The notes: generated by a model from the letters alone, not told the origin. Shown: positions 1 to 6,387, numbered from the stretch's first letter. The stretch: DNA of 20,428 nucleotides from an uncultured Collinsella sp. (GCA_900541185.1 UQIQ01000040.1:1-20428), one strand, 5' to 3'. Numbers and translations: made by a program.

Positions 1-44
1 ATGACGTCGAGTCTCGTGGGCTCGGAGATGTGTATAAGAGACAG
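1..44 (+). other. Illumina Nextera adapter and index (artefact)
   Basis: Bases 11-44 are the 34-nt Nextera read-2 transposase adapter, and its last 19 bases (26-44, AGATGTGTATAAGAGACAG) are the Tn5 mosaic end. Bases 3-10 (GACGTCGA) fit the i7 index slot; from memory they are the primer-strand form of Nextera XT index N729. Bases 1-2 fit the end of the P7 primer. This is library DNA left on a contig end, so any ATG in it (for example at 30) is spurious and natural sequence begins at 45. Confidence 0.97.
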
Positions 45-335
45 AAGATGGACAGCGTGTGGGAGTACCTCAAAAAGCTCTTCCGCCTGAGCCTGGAGAC
101 CAAGTTTGTCGCCACGCGCCGCGACGCCATCATCCTCAACATTCCCATCCTGATCCCCATCGTCGCCCTGTTTGCCTGGGGCGCCACGATATGGCTGATG
201 TTGATTGGCCTGTTCTTTGGCATGCGCTACCGCATCGACAGCGACGGCGACGTGCCCGGCAGTATCAACAACCTGATGGATCACGCCGCCGACGCCGCGG
301 ACGGCATCAAGCAAAATCTGAACGACGACAAGTAA
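45..335 (+). CDS. DUF4342 domain protein, 5' truncated
   Basis: This is the C-terminal part of a small membrane protein. The visible part reads DSVWEYLKKLFR, then a basic and hydrophobic stretch, a membrane segment of about 22 residues ending in GLFFGMRYRI, and a polar tail with INNLMDHAADAADGIK. These three blocks are characteristic of DUF4342 proteins, which usually also carry an N-terminal UBA-like helical domain. That domain is absent because the adapter junction cuts the gene at base 45. The ATG at 48 is in frame but is probably internal. The function of the family is unknown. The gene sits 18 bases upstream of a two-component system and is probably co-transcribed with it, so a role in envelope sensing is a guess from context only. 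Confidence 0.8.
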   Translation, partial: KMDSVWEYLKKLFRLSLETKFVATRRDAIILNIPILIPIVALFAWGATIWLMLIGLFFGMRYRIDSDGDVPGSINNLMDHAADAADGIKQNLNDDK

Positions 336-353
336 TCGCAGACGGGGGCACGT

Positions 354-1139
354 ATGGCACGAATCCTGATCGTAGAGGACGAGGAGAAAATCGCCCGCTT
401 TGTGACGCTCGAGCTGGAGCACGAGGGCTACCAGGTTGAGCACGCCGCCGACGGCCGCACCGCCGTGGACCTGGCGCTAAAGCGCGACTACGACTTGATT
501 CTGCTCGACGTGCTGTTGCCGCAGCTCAACGGCATGGAGGTCCTGCGGCGTGTCCGCAAGCACAAGGATGTGCCGGTGATTATGGTCACCGCGCGCGATG
601 CCGTGATGGACAAGGTGGCGGGGCTTGACGCCGGTGCCGATGACTATCTGACCAAGCCGTTTGCGATTGAGGAGTTGTTCGCACGGATCCGTGTGGCGCT
701 GAAGCGCTCGGAGGCCGTGCGGACGGCTTCGGGCGTTGGCGGCGTCGGTGCCGGGGCGAACGTAGTGGGCGGCGCGGGCGCCGGTACCGTTGCGATGCCC
801 CTGGCCGGCGGCTCGGCCCAGGCATCCGCCGCGCCCTCCCCCGCCGCGCTCACCGTGGGTTCGGTCGCGCTCGACCCCGACCGCCGCGAAGTCACGGTCG
901 GCGGCTCGCCCATCGCACTCACGGCCCGCGAGTTCGACGTCCTCGCCCTGCTTATGGCGCATGCCGAGACTGTGCTCACGCGCGAGCGCATCGCGCACGA
1001 AGCGCTGGGCTACGAATACGTGGGCGACACCAACAACGTCGACGTACACATCGCGCACCTGCGTGCCAAAATCGAGGACGCCGGCGGTGCCCGCATCATC
1101 CAGACCGTGCGCGGGGTGGGCTATGTCTGCCGTGCGTAA
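354..1139 (+). CDS. OmpR/PhoB-family response regulator
   Basis: This is a cytoplasmic DNA-binding response regulator of 261 residues. The receiver domain (about 1-118) has the acidic pair Glu8-Asp9, the phospho-acceptor Asp52 in LILLDVLLP, Thr79 in VTARD and Lys101 in TKPF. The C-terminal winged-helix domain (about 166-261) ends in the family signature VDVHIAHLRAKI followed by IQTVRGVGYVC. The two are joined by an unusually long linker rich in Gly, Ala and Val (about 123-165), which makes the protein some 30 residues longer than typical members. The ATG at 354 has a GGGGG purine stretch five bases upstream. The gene overlaps the following histidine kinase by 17 bases, so the two form a translationally coupled pair. 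The target genes cannot be told from sequence. Confidence 0.95.
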   Translation: MARILIVEDEEKIARFVTLELEHEGYQVEHAADGRTAVDLALKRDYDLILLDVLLPQLNGMEVLRRVRKHKDVPVIMVTARDAVMDKVAGLDAGADDYLTKPFAIEELFARIRVALKRSEAVRTASGVGGVGAGANVVGGAGAGTVAMPLAGGSAQASAAPSPAALTVGSVALDPDRREVTVGGSPIALTAREFDVLALLMAHAETVLTRERIAHEALGYEYVGDTNNVDVHIAHLRAKIEDAGGARIIQTVRGVGYVCRA

Positions 1140-2418
1140 CGCCGAGGCCAAGCGCGTCACCCCCATCGCCCGCGCCATCAACTGGAGCTATATGTGGCGC
1201 CGCCTGTTGAGCTATGTCTGGCTCGACCTGCTACTGGTGGTGATTGCGGCGGCGATCCTCGTCTATGGCTACAACCAAACGCTGCCCGAAGGCGCGTTTA
1301 CCGCAGGCTGGATTCCCGGCGCCACCGTTCACGGCATGTCGCTGACGCCCGCGCGCGGCTGGGACCTGGCAACGCTCGCCTATACCGTCGAGCTTGCGCA
1401 CACCAGCAAGACCTTCCCGCTCGCGCAGGACCTCGTCGCGCTATGGCCTCTCTACCTTGTCGTTGTGGGTTGGCAGGTCATCAGCGTGCTCAACATGCTC
1501 GGCGGCGCCCGCCGCGTGCGCCGTACCATGGCACCACTCAACGACCTGGCCTTACGCGTGGACGAGCTCGGCCGTATGCAGCTCTCCGGCGGCAAGATGG
1601 AAACGCTGGAGCAGGCCATCGAGCGCGCAAGCGTCGACTCGCCGAGCGTCACCACCGGCGACGCCGACCTGGCGAGCATCGAGGTCGCGCTCAACCGCCT
1701 GCTGCGCCAGATGCAAGAGGCCAAGCTGCAGCAGATGCGCTTTGTCAACGACGCGAGTCACGAACTGCGCACGCCCATCGCGGTGATTCAGGGCTACGTA
1801 AACATGCTCGACCGCTGGGGCAAAGACGACCCAGACGTGCTGGCAGAGTCCATCGCCTCGCTCAAGGCCGAAAGCGAGCATATGCAGGAGCTCGTGGAGC
1901 AGCTGCTGTTTTTGGCGCGCGGCGATGCCGGCCGCACCGTGCTACGGCGCGCGAATACCAACCTGGCTGCACTGGTCGACGAGGTATGCGAGGAATCGCA
2001 GATGATCGATACCGAGCACACGTATCGACTGGCCTTTGACGCTGCGCTTGCCAGCGACCCGCGCTGCGACGCGCCCGTCGATGTGGCGCTCGTGAAGCAG
2101 GCTCTGCGCGTAATCGTGCAGAATGCCGCCAAGTATTCGAACGCGGGCACGCCCATCACGTTTGGCGTGGCGCCGGATGCGGGCGCGGGCACGATCGACA
2201 TAAACGTTGAGGACGAGGGCATCGGCATGAACCAGGAATCCGCAGCCCACGCGTTCGAGCGGTTCTACCGCGCCGACAACGCGCGCGATGCCGGCGCGCA
2301 GGGCTCGGGTCTGGGGCTTGCCATTGCCAAGTGGATCGTCGATAGCCATGGCGGTGTCATTGGCGTGACCTCGGTCGAGGGTGTCGGCAGCCGCTTTACG
2401 ATTCGCCTGCCACGGTAG
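1123..2418 (+). CDS. Sensor histidine kinase, HisKA/HATPase type
   Basis: This is a membrane sensor kinase of 431 residues, the partner of the preceding response regulator. It has two membrane segments: about 25-47 (WLDLLLVVIAAAILVYGY) and about 108-128 (ALWPLYLVVVGWQVISV), with a short outside loop of about 60 residues between them. A linker follows, then the dimerisation and phosphotransfer region with His213 in the H-box SHELRTP. The ATPase domain shows the N-box (VIVQNAAKYSN), G1 (DEGIGM), F-box (FERFYRADNARD) and G2 (GSGLGLAIAKWIVDSHGG). ATG 1123 was chosen because it sits just after a GGGGTGGG stretch and overlaps the regulator's end, a usual arrangement. The small extracytoplasmic loop gives no clue to the ligand. 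A bidirectional terminator follows. Confidence 0.93.
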   Translation: MSAVRNAEAKRVTPIARAINWSYMWRRLLSYVWLDLLLVVIAAAILVYGYNQTLPEGAFTAGWIPGATVHGMSLTPARGWDLATLAYTVELAHTSKTFPLAQDLVALWPLYLVVVGWQVISVLNMLGGARRVRRTMAPLNDLALRVDELGRMQLSGGKMETLEQAIERASVDSPSVTTGDADLASIEVALNRLLRQMQEAKLQQMRFVNDASHELRTPIAVIQGYVNMLDRWGKDDPDVLAESIASLKAESEHMQELVEQLLFLARGDAGRTVLRRANTNLAALVDEVCEESQMIDTEHTYRLAFDAALASDPRCDAPVDVALVKQALRVIVQNAAKYSNAGTPITFGVAPDAGAGTIDINVEDEGIGMNQESAAHAFERFYRADNARDAGAQGSGLGLAIAKWIVDSHGGVIGVTSVEGVGSRFTIRLPR

Positions 2419-2438
2419 GGATGCCCCTCGGCATAAAT

Positions 2439-2470
2439 AAAGGGATAGGGCCACGCGGCTCTATCCCTTT
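2439..2470. terminator. Bidirectional intrinsic terminator
   Basis: The 14-bp arms 2439-2452 and 2457-2470 pair fully apart from one G-T wobble and close on an ACGC loop. The outer stem is AAAGGGATAG with CTATCCCTTT. T-rich DNA follows on the plus strand and the opposite arm is A-rich, so it can stop the kinase transcript (+) and the convergent VOC transcript (-). Confidence 0.9.
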
Positions 2471-2494
2471 TTGCTAGCTATAGCAGCTTGTGCG

Positions 2495-2869
2495 CTAGTC
2501 GCGGCACAGGTGCACGGCGAAGCCGGCGAACTCGCGCTTAAAGTACACGAGTTTGGTGCCGCCGTCGGGCAGCAGCACGCGCGACTCCTCGTTAACCTCG
2601 AGCCCGCGCTCGGCAAACCACTTCTCGGCCGCATCGATGTCGTTGACGGCAAAGCCAATGTGGCCCTTGGCGCCACGACCGTTCTGCTTCATGATCTCGA
2701 CCAGCGAATCGTTAAAGTACGAAACGGGGGTCTCGATGACGGGCAGGCCCATCATCGTCGAGAACAGCTCCGCGATCTCCAGGGCGTCTGCCGGGTCGGT
2801 GGCGTTAATGCCCACATGGGCAACGCGCATGCCAAAGAGCTCGACCGGATTGGCGTTCTGCTCACTCAT
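2495..2869 (-). CDS. VOC-family (glyoxalase-fold) protein
   Basis: This is a 124-residue protein of the vicinal oxygen chelate superfamily (glyoxalase, dioxygenase and bleomycin-resistance fold). It has a single VOC unit: a first half starting with MRVAHVGINATDP (about 14-26) and a second half starting with GHIGFAVNDIDAA (about 68-80) and ending in KLVYFKREFAGFAVHL. His18 and His69 are in positions typical of metal ligands, and an acidic residue in each half could complete the site. The substrate is unknown, and such proteins are easily over-annotated as lactoylglutathione lyase. It lies 11 bases downstream of a PTS IIB gene, so the two are probably co-transcribed. A link to sugar or sugar-phosphate metabolism is therefore plausible but unproven. 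The upstream Shine-Dalgarno is weak, which suggests coupling to the IIB gene. Confidence 0.8.
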   Translation of the reverse strand: MSEQNANPVELFGMRVAHVGINATDPADALEIAELFSTMMGLPVIETPVSYFNDSLVEIMKQNGRGAKGHIGFAVNDIDAAEKWFAERGLEVNEESRVLLPDGGTKLVYFKREFAGFAVHLCRD

Positions 2870-2880
2870 ACAGGCAGCGC

Positions 2881-3168
2881 CTACTGAGCCATAACGTCGA
2901 GGACGGCCTTCTCGGCAGCGACGCGGTTCATGCCGGTCATGAAGGGCACGCCGCTCACGTACGGGCAGGTGAGGCCCTCGGGGGCAACGGTGGTGGCGAT
3001 CAGCAGGTCAGCGCCCTCGTCGCAGTAATCCTTGGCCTCGGAGATGGCGCACTGCACGATCTCATACTTGCCGGCATAACCGTTGGCGTCGAGCAGGGTG
3101 GCGACCTTCTGGGCAACGAGCGTGGAAGTAGCAGCGCCAGCACCGCAAGCCAAAACGATCTTCTTCAT
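2881..3168 (-). CDS. PTS IIB component, galactitol (GatB) type
   Basis: This is a small cytoplasmic phosphocarrier of 95 residues, the normal size for a free-standing IIB protein of the galactitol family. The N-terminal P-loop has the phosphorylated cysteine Cys8 in VLACGAGAATST. Family members take phosphate from IIA at this cysteine and pass it to sugar entering through IIC. No IIA or IIC gene lies nearby; the only neighbour in the transcript is the VOC protein. It may serve a transporter encoded elsewhere or have a regulatory role. The ATG at 3168 follows a GGGAGA Shine-Dalgarno by about eight bases. The start is divergent from the gene at 3332, leaving a shared 163-base control region. 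Confidence 0.9.
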   Translation of the reverse strand: MKKIVLACGAGAATSTLVAQKVATLLDANGYAGKYEIVQCAISEAKDYCDEGADLLIATTVAPEGLTCPYVSGVPFMTGMNRVAAEKAVLDVMAQ

Positions 3169-3270
3169 AGGTAATGTCTCCCTTCATGGTTTACTTTAGG
3201 TAAGTGTACCGCAGCGAGCGATGCCACTCGGCCTCGATGAGCTTTTATGCCAGTTTGCTTGCGCGCTGCG

Positions 3271-3276
3271 TATAAT
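3271..3276 (+). promoter_or_regulatory. Candidate -10 box for the 3332 gene
   Basis: A perfect TATAAT lies 55 bases upstream of the ATG at 3332 and is preceded by TGCG, a near-miss of an extended -10. No good -35 hexamer is seen at 16-18 bases (TTGCTT at 3255-3260 is too close). It probably drives the helical-repeat protein and perhaps the tRNA. Confidence 0.55.
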
Positions 3277-3331
3277 ACATCTAGTACGTGTTGTCATACC
3301 GCTCGCTTTATGAGCGACTAAGGACCCTAAC

Positions 3332-3955
3332 ATGCCCGATTCCCGCACCCTCTGGACCGCCGTCGTTATCATCTGCATCGCCGTGTCGGTGTTCTTTAGC
3401 GTCAAAAAACGCACCACGTTCAAGCGTCTGCAGCAGCTTATGGCTGCCAAGCAGTGGGACGAGTTCGATCGTTTGCTCGACGGCAAACTCACCAGCATGC
3501 TGTACCCGCGCTACAACCGCGACTACCTGCGTCTGAACTCCTATCTGCTGCGCGAGGACCACGAGCGCGCCAGCGAGATGTTCGACCTGCTGCTGGGACT
3601 CAACCTCCCCAAGATGCAGCGCGTCGACCTGGTGATTAAGGCCTTTAACTACTATGTTGGCCAGGAGGACCGCAAAAAGTCCAAGGAGCTTCTGCACGAG
3701 ATCAAGGGTTTTGAGGGCGGTCAGGCCGAGGCGGTCGCGCACGAGTGCCAGCTGATGTACGACACGATGATCCTCAAGCGCCACAACGACATTCCCGAGC
3801 TGGAGCGCATGCTCAAGGATGCCGGTGACGACAAGGTCAAGAGCTGCCGCTTGGAGTACCTGCTGGCCCTGCAGTACCAGAACAAGGGCGACGAAGCCAA
3901 GTTCCAGGAGTTCCTGGAGAAGTCGGGCCAACACTCGATGGCCGTCAACGCGTAA
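3332..3955 (+). CDS. Membrane-anchored helical-repeat (TPR-like) protein
   Basis: This is a hypothetical protein of 207 residues. It starts with one membrane segment (about 7-25, TLWTAVVIICIAVSVFFSV) followed by lysine-rich residues, so the remainder probably faces the cytoplasm. The rest is charged and all-helical in character, with repeated helix pairs resembling degenerate TPR units (for example KQWDEFDRLLDGKLTSML, HERASEMFDLLLGLNLP and RKKSKELLHEIKGFEGGQ). Such proteins often act as membrane scaffolds, but no specific partner can be named. The start is supported by AAGGA seven bases upstream of ATG 3332. The tRNA-Leu gene begins 31 bases after its stop, so the two may share a transcript that ends at the tRNA terminator. 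Confidence 0.8.
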   Translation: MPDSRTLWTAVVIICIAVSVFFSVKKRTTFKRLQQLMAAKQWDEFDRLLDGKLTSMLYPRYNRDYLRLNSYLLREDHERASEMFDLLLGLNLPKMQRVDLVIKAFNYYVGQEDRKKSKELLHEIKGFEGGQAEAVAHECQLMYDTMILKRHNDIPELERMLKDAGDDKVKSCRLEYLLALQYQNKGDEAKFQEFLEKSGQHSMAVNA

Positions 3956-3986
3956 CGGACGGCTTGTGCTAGACTTCTAGTCTCAC

Positions 3987-4071
3987 GGGGGCGTGGCGGA
4001 ATTGGCATACGCAGGAGACTTAAAATCTCTCGCCGCAAGGATTGTGGGTTCGAGTCCCACCGCCCCTACCA
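3987..4071 (+). tRNA. tRNA-Leu (anticodon UAA)
   Basis: This is an 85-nt class II tRNA with encoded CCA. The acceptor arm GGGGGCG (3987-3993) pairs with CGCCCCT (4061-4067) with one G-U pair. Also present are the D-arm, the anticodon stem GGAGA/TCTCT with loop CTTAAAA and anticodon TAA at 4021-4023, a long variable arm around CCGCAAGG, and the T-arm GTGGG-TTCGAGT-CCCAC (4044-4060). The long variable arm with this anticodon fits leucine, reading UUA and UUG. Its last 18 bases are repeated 197 bases downstream. Confidence 0.96.
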
Positions 4072-4082
4072 TGTGATTGCTT

Positions 4083-4122
4083 GCGAGCCCGTGTTCCCCA
4101 GGGATGTGGGCTCGCTTCTTTT
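4083..4122 (+). terminator. Terminator after tRNA-Leu
   Basis: GCGAGCCC (4083-4090) pairs with GGGCTCGC (4108-4115), followed by TTCTTTT. It lies 11 bases after the tRNA CCA and is a standard intrinsic terminator for the tRNA transcript. A near-identical copy is at 4279-4318. Confidence 0.88.
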
Positions 4123-4128
4123 AGATGC

Positions 4129-4257
4129 CGGTGGGACTCGAACCCGCGAGGGGGCGAGCGTCAAGCGGACGCGCAGCGTCCGCAGCGAGCCGGCGAGGGC
4201 GCCGACAGGCGGCCGAAGCCGGTGCGTATTTGCGCAGCAAATACGCAGACGTCCCAC
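4129..4257. repeat. Palindromic element with inverted T-arm copy
   Basis: Bases 4129-4145 are an exact 17-base reverse complement of the tRNA T-arm region 4046-4062. The element opens with GTGGGAC (4131-4137) and closes with its complement GTCCCAC (4251-4257). Inside are two perfect hairpins with the same GCA loop: GCGGACGC/GCGTCCGC (4165-4172, 4176-4183) and TGCGTATTTGC/GCAAATACGCA (4223-4233, 4237-4247). The whole could fold into a branched RNA or cruciform. No open reading frame here looks real. It is probably a small non-coding repeat element; its function is unknown. Confidence 0.7.
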
Positions 4258-4278
4258 CGCCCCTACCATTTGGTTTTT

Positions 4279-4318
4279 ACGAGCCCGCGTCCCCCAGGGA
4301 TGCGGGCTCGTTTCTTTT
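4279..4318 (+). terminator. Second copy of the tRNA terminator
   Basis: CGAGCCCGC (4280-4288) pairs with GCGGGCTCG (4302-4310), followed by TTTCTTTT. It is the diverged duplicate of the terminator at 4083-4122, and its stem-preserving changes suggest that it is still functional. Confidence 0.82.
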
Positions 4319-4335
4319 GGACGCCGATGGGGCTT

Positions 4336-4406
4336 TAAGTTGCGGTGGAATAGTTCCTGTTTTGGCCGTTTACCGGCCCATTTAGGAACTATTTCACCGC
4401 AACTTA
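4336..4406. repeat. Long inverted repeat at the exopolyphosphatase 3' end
   Basis: The 23-base arms 4336-4358 and 4384-4406 are reverse complements except for one position that forms a G-T wobble. The arm begins TAAGTTGCGGTGGAATAG. The 25-base centre holds a smaller GGCCG/CGGCC hairpin (4364-4368, 4374-4378). The right arm ends one base before the exopolyphosphatase stop codon. There is no U-tract after the stem on the gene's strand, so it is not a classic terminator. It may be an interspersed palindrome that also protects or ends the mRNA. Confidence 0.8.
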
Positions 4407-4407
4407 T

Positions 4408-5409
4408 TTAGAGGGCGCTCAGGCTCGGGGTCCAGCCGATGGTGGGGGCGGCGCCGTCGAGAGTCTCGTTGATGGTGGCGGCCATGCCGGCGAGCAGGCT
4501 GTTCTCGCTCACGGTAAGCGCCCTGTAGCCGCCGGCTCGCATGAGCTCGCGGATTACCACGGCGCCAGCCAAGATCACGCCCGCGCGTTTGGGCTGCACA
4601 CCCGGTAGCGCGGCGATGCTGTCCGCGTCCAGCGTGGACATGCGCTCGATAGCGGCCGAGACCTGCTCCAGCGAAAGCTCGCGCAGGTGCACGAAGCTCG
4701 AATCATACGGCTCCAGCTCGTGGACCAGAGCCACCAGCGTAGTCACCGTGCCGCCCACTGCGACCAAGCGTTCGGCGCGCTCAAAGTCGACAGGCAGACT
4801 CTCAAAGTAGCCCGCAAACTGCTCGTTTGCCCATGCGGCAGCGGCAGCAAGCTCGCCGTCCGCAGGCGGCAGCGCCGAGAAAAACCGCTCCGTCACACGG
4901 CGGCAGCCAATGTCCAGCGAGCGCGTCCCTTCTAGCGCAAAGACGCCACGCTCCGGCGCATAGACGCCCGTCGCGAGCTCCGTGGATCCGCCACCCGAAT
5001 CGGCAACAATAATGCGCTCGCCGGCAAAGTCGTGCGCCACGCCAAAAAACGTCAGGCGTGCCTCGACCTCGCCCGGAATCACCTGCGGTTCGAGCCCCAG
5101 CTCGCGCAGGCCGTCCAGCAGCAGGGCGGCATTGGACGCATCGCGCGCGGCACTCGTGCACGTGGTGCAGATGCACACGGCCCCAAAGGCATGCGCCTCG
5201 TCCACAAACATGCGACACGCGGCGAGCACACGCTCGACAGCCGCCTCGCAAAAGCGACCTGTCGCGTCGACGCCCTCGCCCAGATCGGTAATCTCGGTAT
5301 GCTTGGACGATTCCACGATCGCCCCGCCCTCGACCTGGGCCAACACCAGTCGCGACGACACCGTTCCTAGATCGATCGCCGCCACCTTATATCGTTTGCA
5401 ATCTGCCAT
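4408..5409 (-). CDS. ppx: Exopolyphosphatase, Ppx/GppA family
   Basis: This 333-residue cytoplasmic phosphatase belongs to the ASKHA fold. The N-terminal phosphate loop is AAIDLGTVSSRLVLA (about 10-24), the catalytic-glutamate region is PGEVEARLTFFGVA (about 112-125, Glu116 the likely base), and the second phosphate loop is VADSGGGSTELA (about 135-146). A third glycine motif, VAVGGTVTTL, lies near residue 215. The length matches the short Ppx/GppA form, which lacks the C-terminal HD domain of E. coli Ppx. It would hydrolyse polyphosphate or pppGpp; sequence alone does not decide which. GGAGGGGAG lies upstream of ATG 5409. It follows the DivIC-like gene by 20 bases, an order common in Actinobacteria and Firmicutes, where enolase, DivIC and Ppx genes cluster. 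Confidence 0.92.
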   Translation of the reverse strand: MADCKRYKVAAIDLGTVSSRLVLAQVEGGAIVESSKHTEITDLGEGVDATGRFCEAAVERVLAACRMFVDEAHAFGAVCICTTCTSAARDASNAALLLDGLRELGLEPQVIPGEVEARLTFFGVAHDFAGERIIVADSGGGSTELATGVYAPERGVFALEGTRSLDIGCRRVTERFFSALPPADGELAAAAAWANEQFAGYFESLPVDFERAERLVAVGGTVTTLVALVHELEPYDSSFVHLRELSLEQVSAAIERMSTLDADSIAALPGVQPKRAGVILAGAVVIRELMRAGGYRALTVSENSLLAGMAATINETLDGAAPTIGWTPSLSAL

Positions 5410-5429
5410 TGCCGGCTCCCCTCCGGGCG

Positions 5430-6191
5430 CTATTTGCCGTTGGACACGACCGTCTGGCCCTCGACACCGTTAAACCCAAACAGCATGTCGAGCGCCTGGA
5501 TGTACCACGGGGCGTCCTTACCGACTTCTTCGATTTCCTTGGCAACTTCGCTGGCCTTCTTGGCGTTCGACGACTTCTTGCTCGAAGACGAATCCGAATC
5601 GTCGTCCAGGCCCTGCACTTCAATCCTCTTCTCGCCGGGCATCACCAGGCCCAAGTCCTCGGATGCCGCGTCCTTGATACCCTCCTCCGAGAGCAGCTTG
5701 TCGACGCTTTTCTGCAGCTCGTCGTTGTACTGCTGGCGAATCTCGACCTGCTTGGCCAAGATATCGCTCGAGCGTTTGGCAACGTAGAGATCGCGCACGG
5801 GGAAATACAGGCTCACGAGCACCAGGGCAACGACAATGCCGATGAATAGCCCTCGCTGAGGACCGTGGGTAAAGTCGTAAATTGCCTTGACCACTGCGTT
5901 GTCGTTGGCGTAGTGCATAAAGTCCGAGCCGGAAAGACGGCTTGAGGGACGGCGCGGCTTGTCGGACGCCTGGGTCGAAGGGCGCGACGCATGCGAGGAA
6001 CGCGATGGGCGCACCGGACTATCCGAGGAACTATTTGGCTGAGCATTGGGATGCGAAGTCGCCGGCGAGCTATACCTGGAGCGATCAGCACCAGCATAAC
6101 CAGACCCGCCAAGCTGCGCGGTACGCGCACGACGAGACGACGGCTCACGCGAACCGGCGGAATAGTACCTGTTGTCGTAAATCTGATCCAT
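5430..6191 (-). CDS. Septum-formation initiator, DivIC/FtsB family
   Basis: This is a bitopic division protein of 253 residues. The N-terminal cytoplasmic tail (about 1-110) is low-complexity and rich in Ser, Arg and Pro. One membrane segment (about 114-131, GLFIGIVVALVLVSLYF) is followed by a coiled coil (about 134-168) and the family motif EDLGLVMPGEKRIEV (178-192). A Ser, Asp and Lys-rich linker and a C-terminal segment with aromatic residues (WYIQALDMLFGF) follow. The family links FtsL to the septal peptidoglycan synthase in the divisome. ATG 6191 has only a weak AAGG upstream, but no better in-frame start leaves the membrane topology intact. It is cut off from enolase by a terminator, so it needs its own promoter; TATAAC near 6237 is a weak -10 candidate. 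Confidence 0.88.
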   Translation of the reverse strand: MDQIYDNRYYSAGSREPSSRRARTAQLGGSGYAGADRSRYSSPATSHPNAQPNSSSDSPVRPSRSSHASRPSTQASDKPRRPSSRLSGSDFMHYANDNAVVKAIYDFTHGPQRGLFIGIVVALVLVSLYFPVRDLYVAKRSSDILAKQVEIRQQYNDELQKSVDKLLSEEGIKDAASEDLGLVMPGEKRIEVQGLDDDSDSSSSKKSSNAKKASEVAKEIEEVGKDAPWYIQALDMLFGFNGVEGQTVVSNGK

Positions 6192-6282
6192 GTGCGCCTT
6201 GTGCGGTTGAGGTTTGTTTGCGCTAAGTCCTTTAGTTATAGCACGAGCGCCCGCACCGCCTTCGCCAGCCTTTGCTCGACAT

Positions 6283-6315
6283 AAAAAAGGCGCTGAGCCA
6301 TATGGCCCAGCGCCC
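6283..6315 (-). terminator. Enolase terminator
   Basis: On the minus strand GGCGCTGGGCC pairs with GGCTCAGCGCC around an ATAT loop (arms 6304-6314 and 6289-6299), followed by six T. The one non-Watson-Crick position is a G-U pair on the minus strand but an A-C clash on the plus strand, which fixes the direction as that of enolase. Confidence 0.95.
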
Positions 6316-6387
6316 ATAGTGCTTTGCGGCATCCAGCCAAGGCGGGGCGGAACCGAGTCAACCCCGCCCCCCGCACACGCCGCTCGC

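Larger units (their letters stand above)
4054..4330 (+). repeat. Direct repeat of tRNA-Leu 3' end plus terminator
   Basis: The segment 4054-4134, comprising the last 18 bases of the tRNA, a spacer, the terminator and a short tail, recurs in diverged form at 4251-4330. The 18 bases of tRNA end with CCA (4054-4071 and 4251-4268) are identical. The terminator stems differ by a few changes that mostly keep pairing, and a one-base indel lies in the spacer. The second copy has no tRNA 5' half. This is the pattern left by integration at a tRNA 3' end or by a local duplication whose middle was replaced. No integrase is present in the window. Confidence 0.85.

Noticed and set aside
30..335. A longer gene starting at the ATG at base 30
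   Set aside because: That ATG lies inside the Nextera adapter; natural sequence starts at 45.
790..1122. An N-terminal extension of the histidine kinase
   Set aside because: The extension is a shadow of the response regulator frame, rich in Arg, Ser and Pro and unlike any kinase. ATG 1123 fits the family and the overlap.
4129..4257. CRISPR array
   Set aside because: The repeats are inverted and tRNA-related, not evenly spaced direct repeats, and no cas genes are present.
4184..4268. A second functional tRNA-Leu gene
   Set aside because: Only the last 18 bases match; the D-arm and anticodon arm are missing and the upstream DNA forms unrelated hairpins.
4042..4411. Short plus-strand open frames downstream of the tRNA
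   Set aside because: They overlap the tRNA, both terminators and the palindromes, and have no plausible start or domain.
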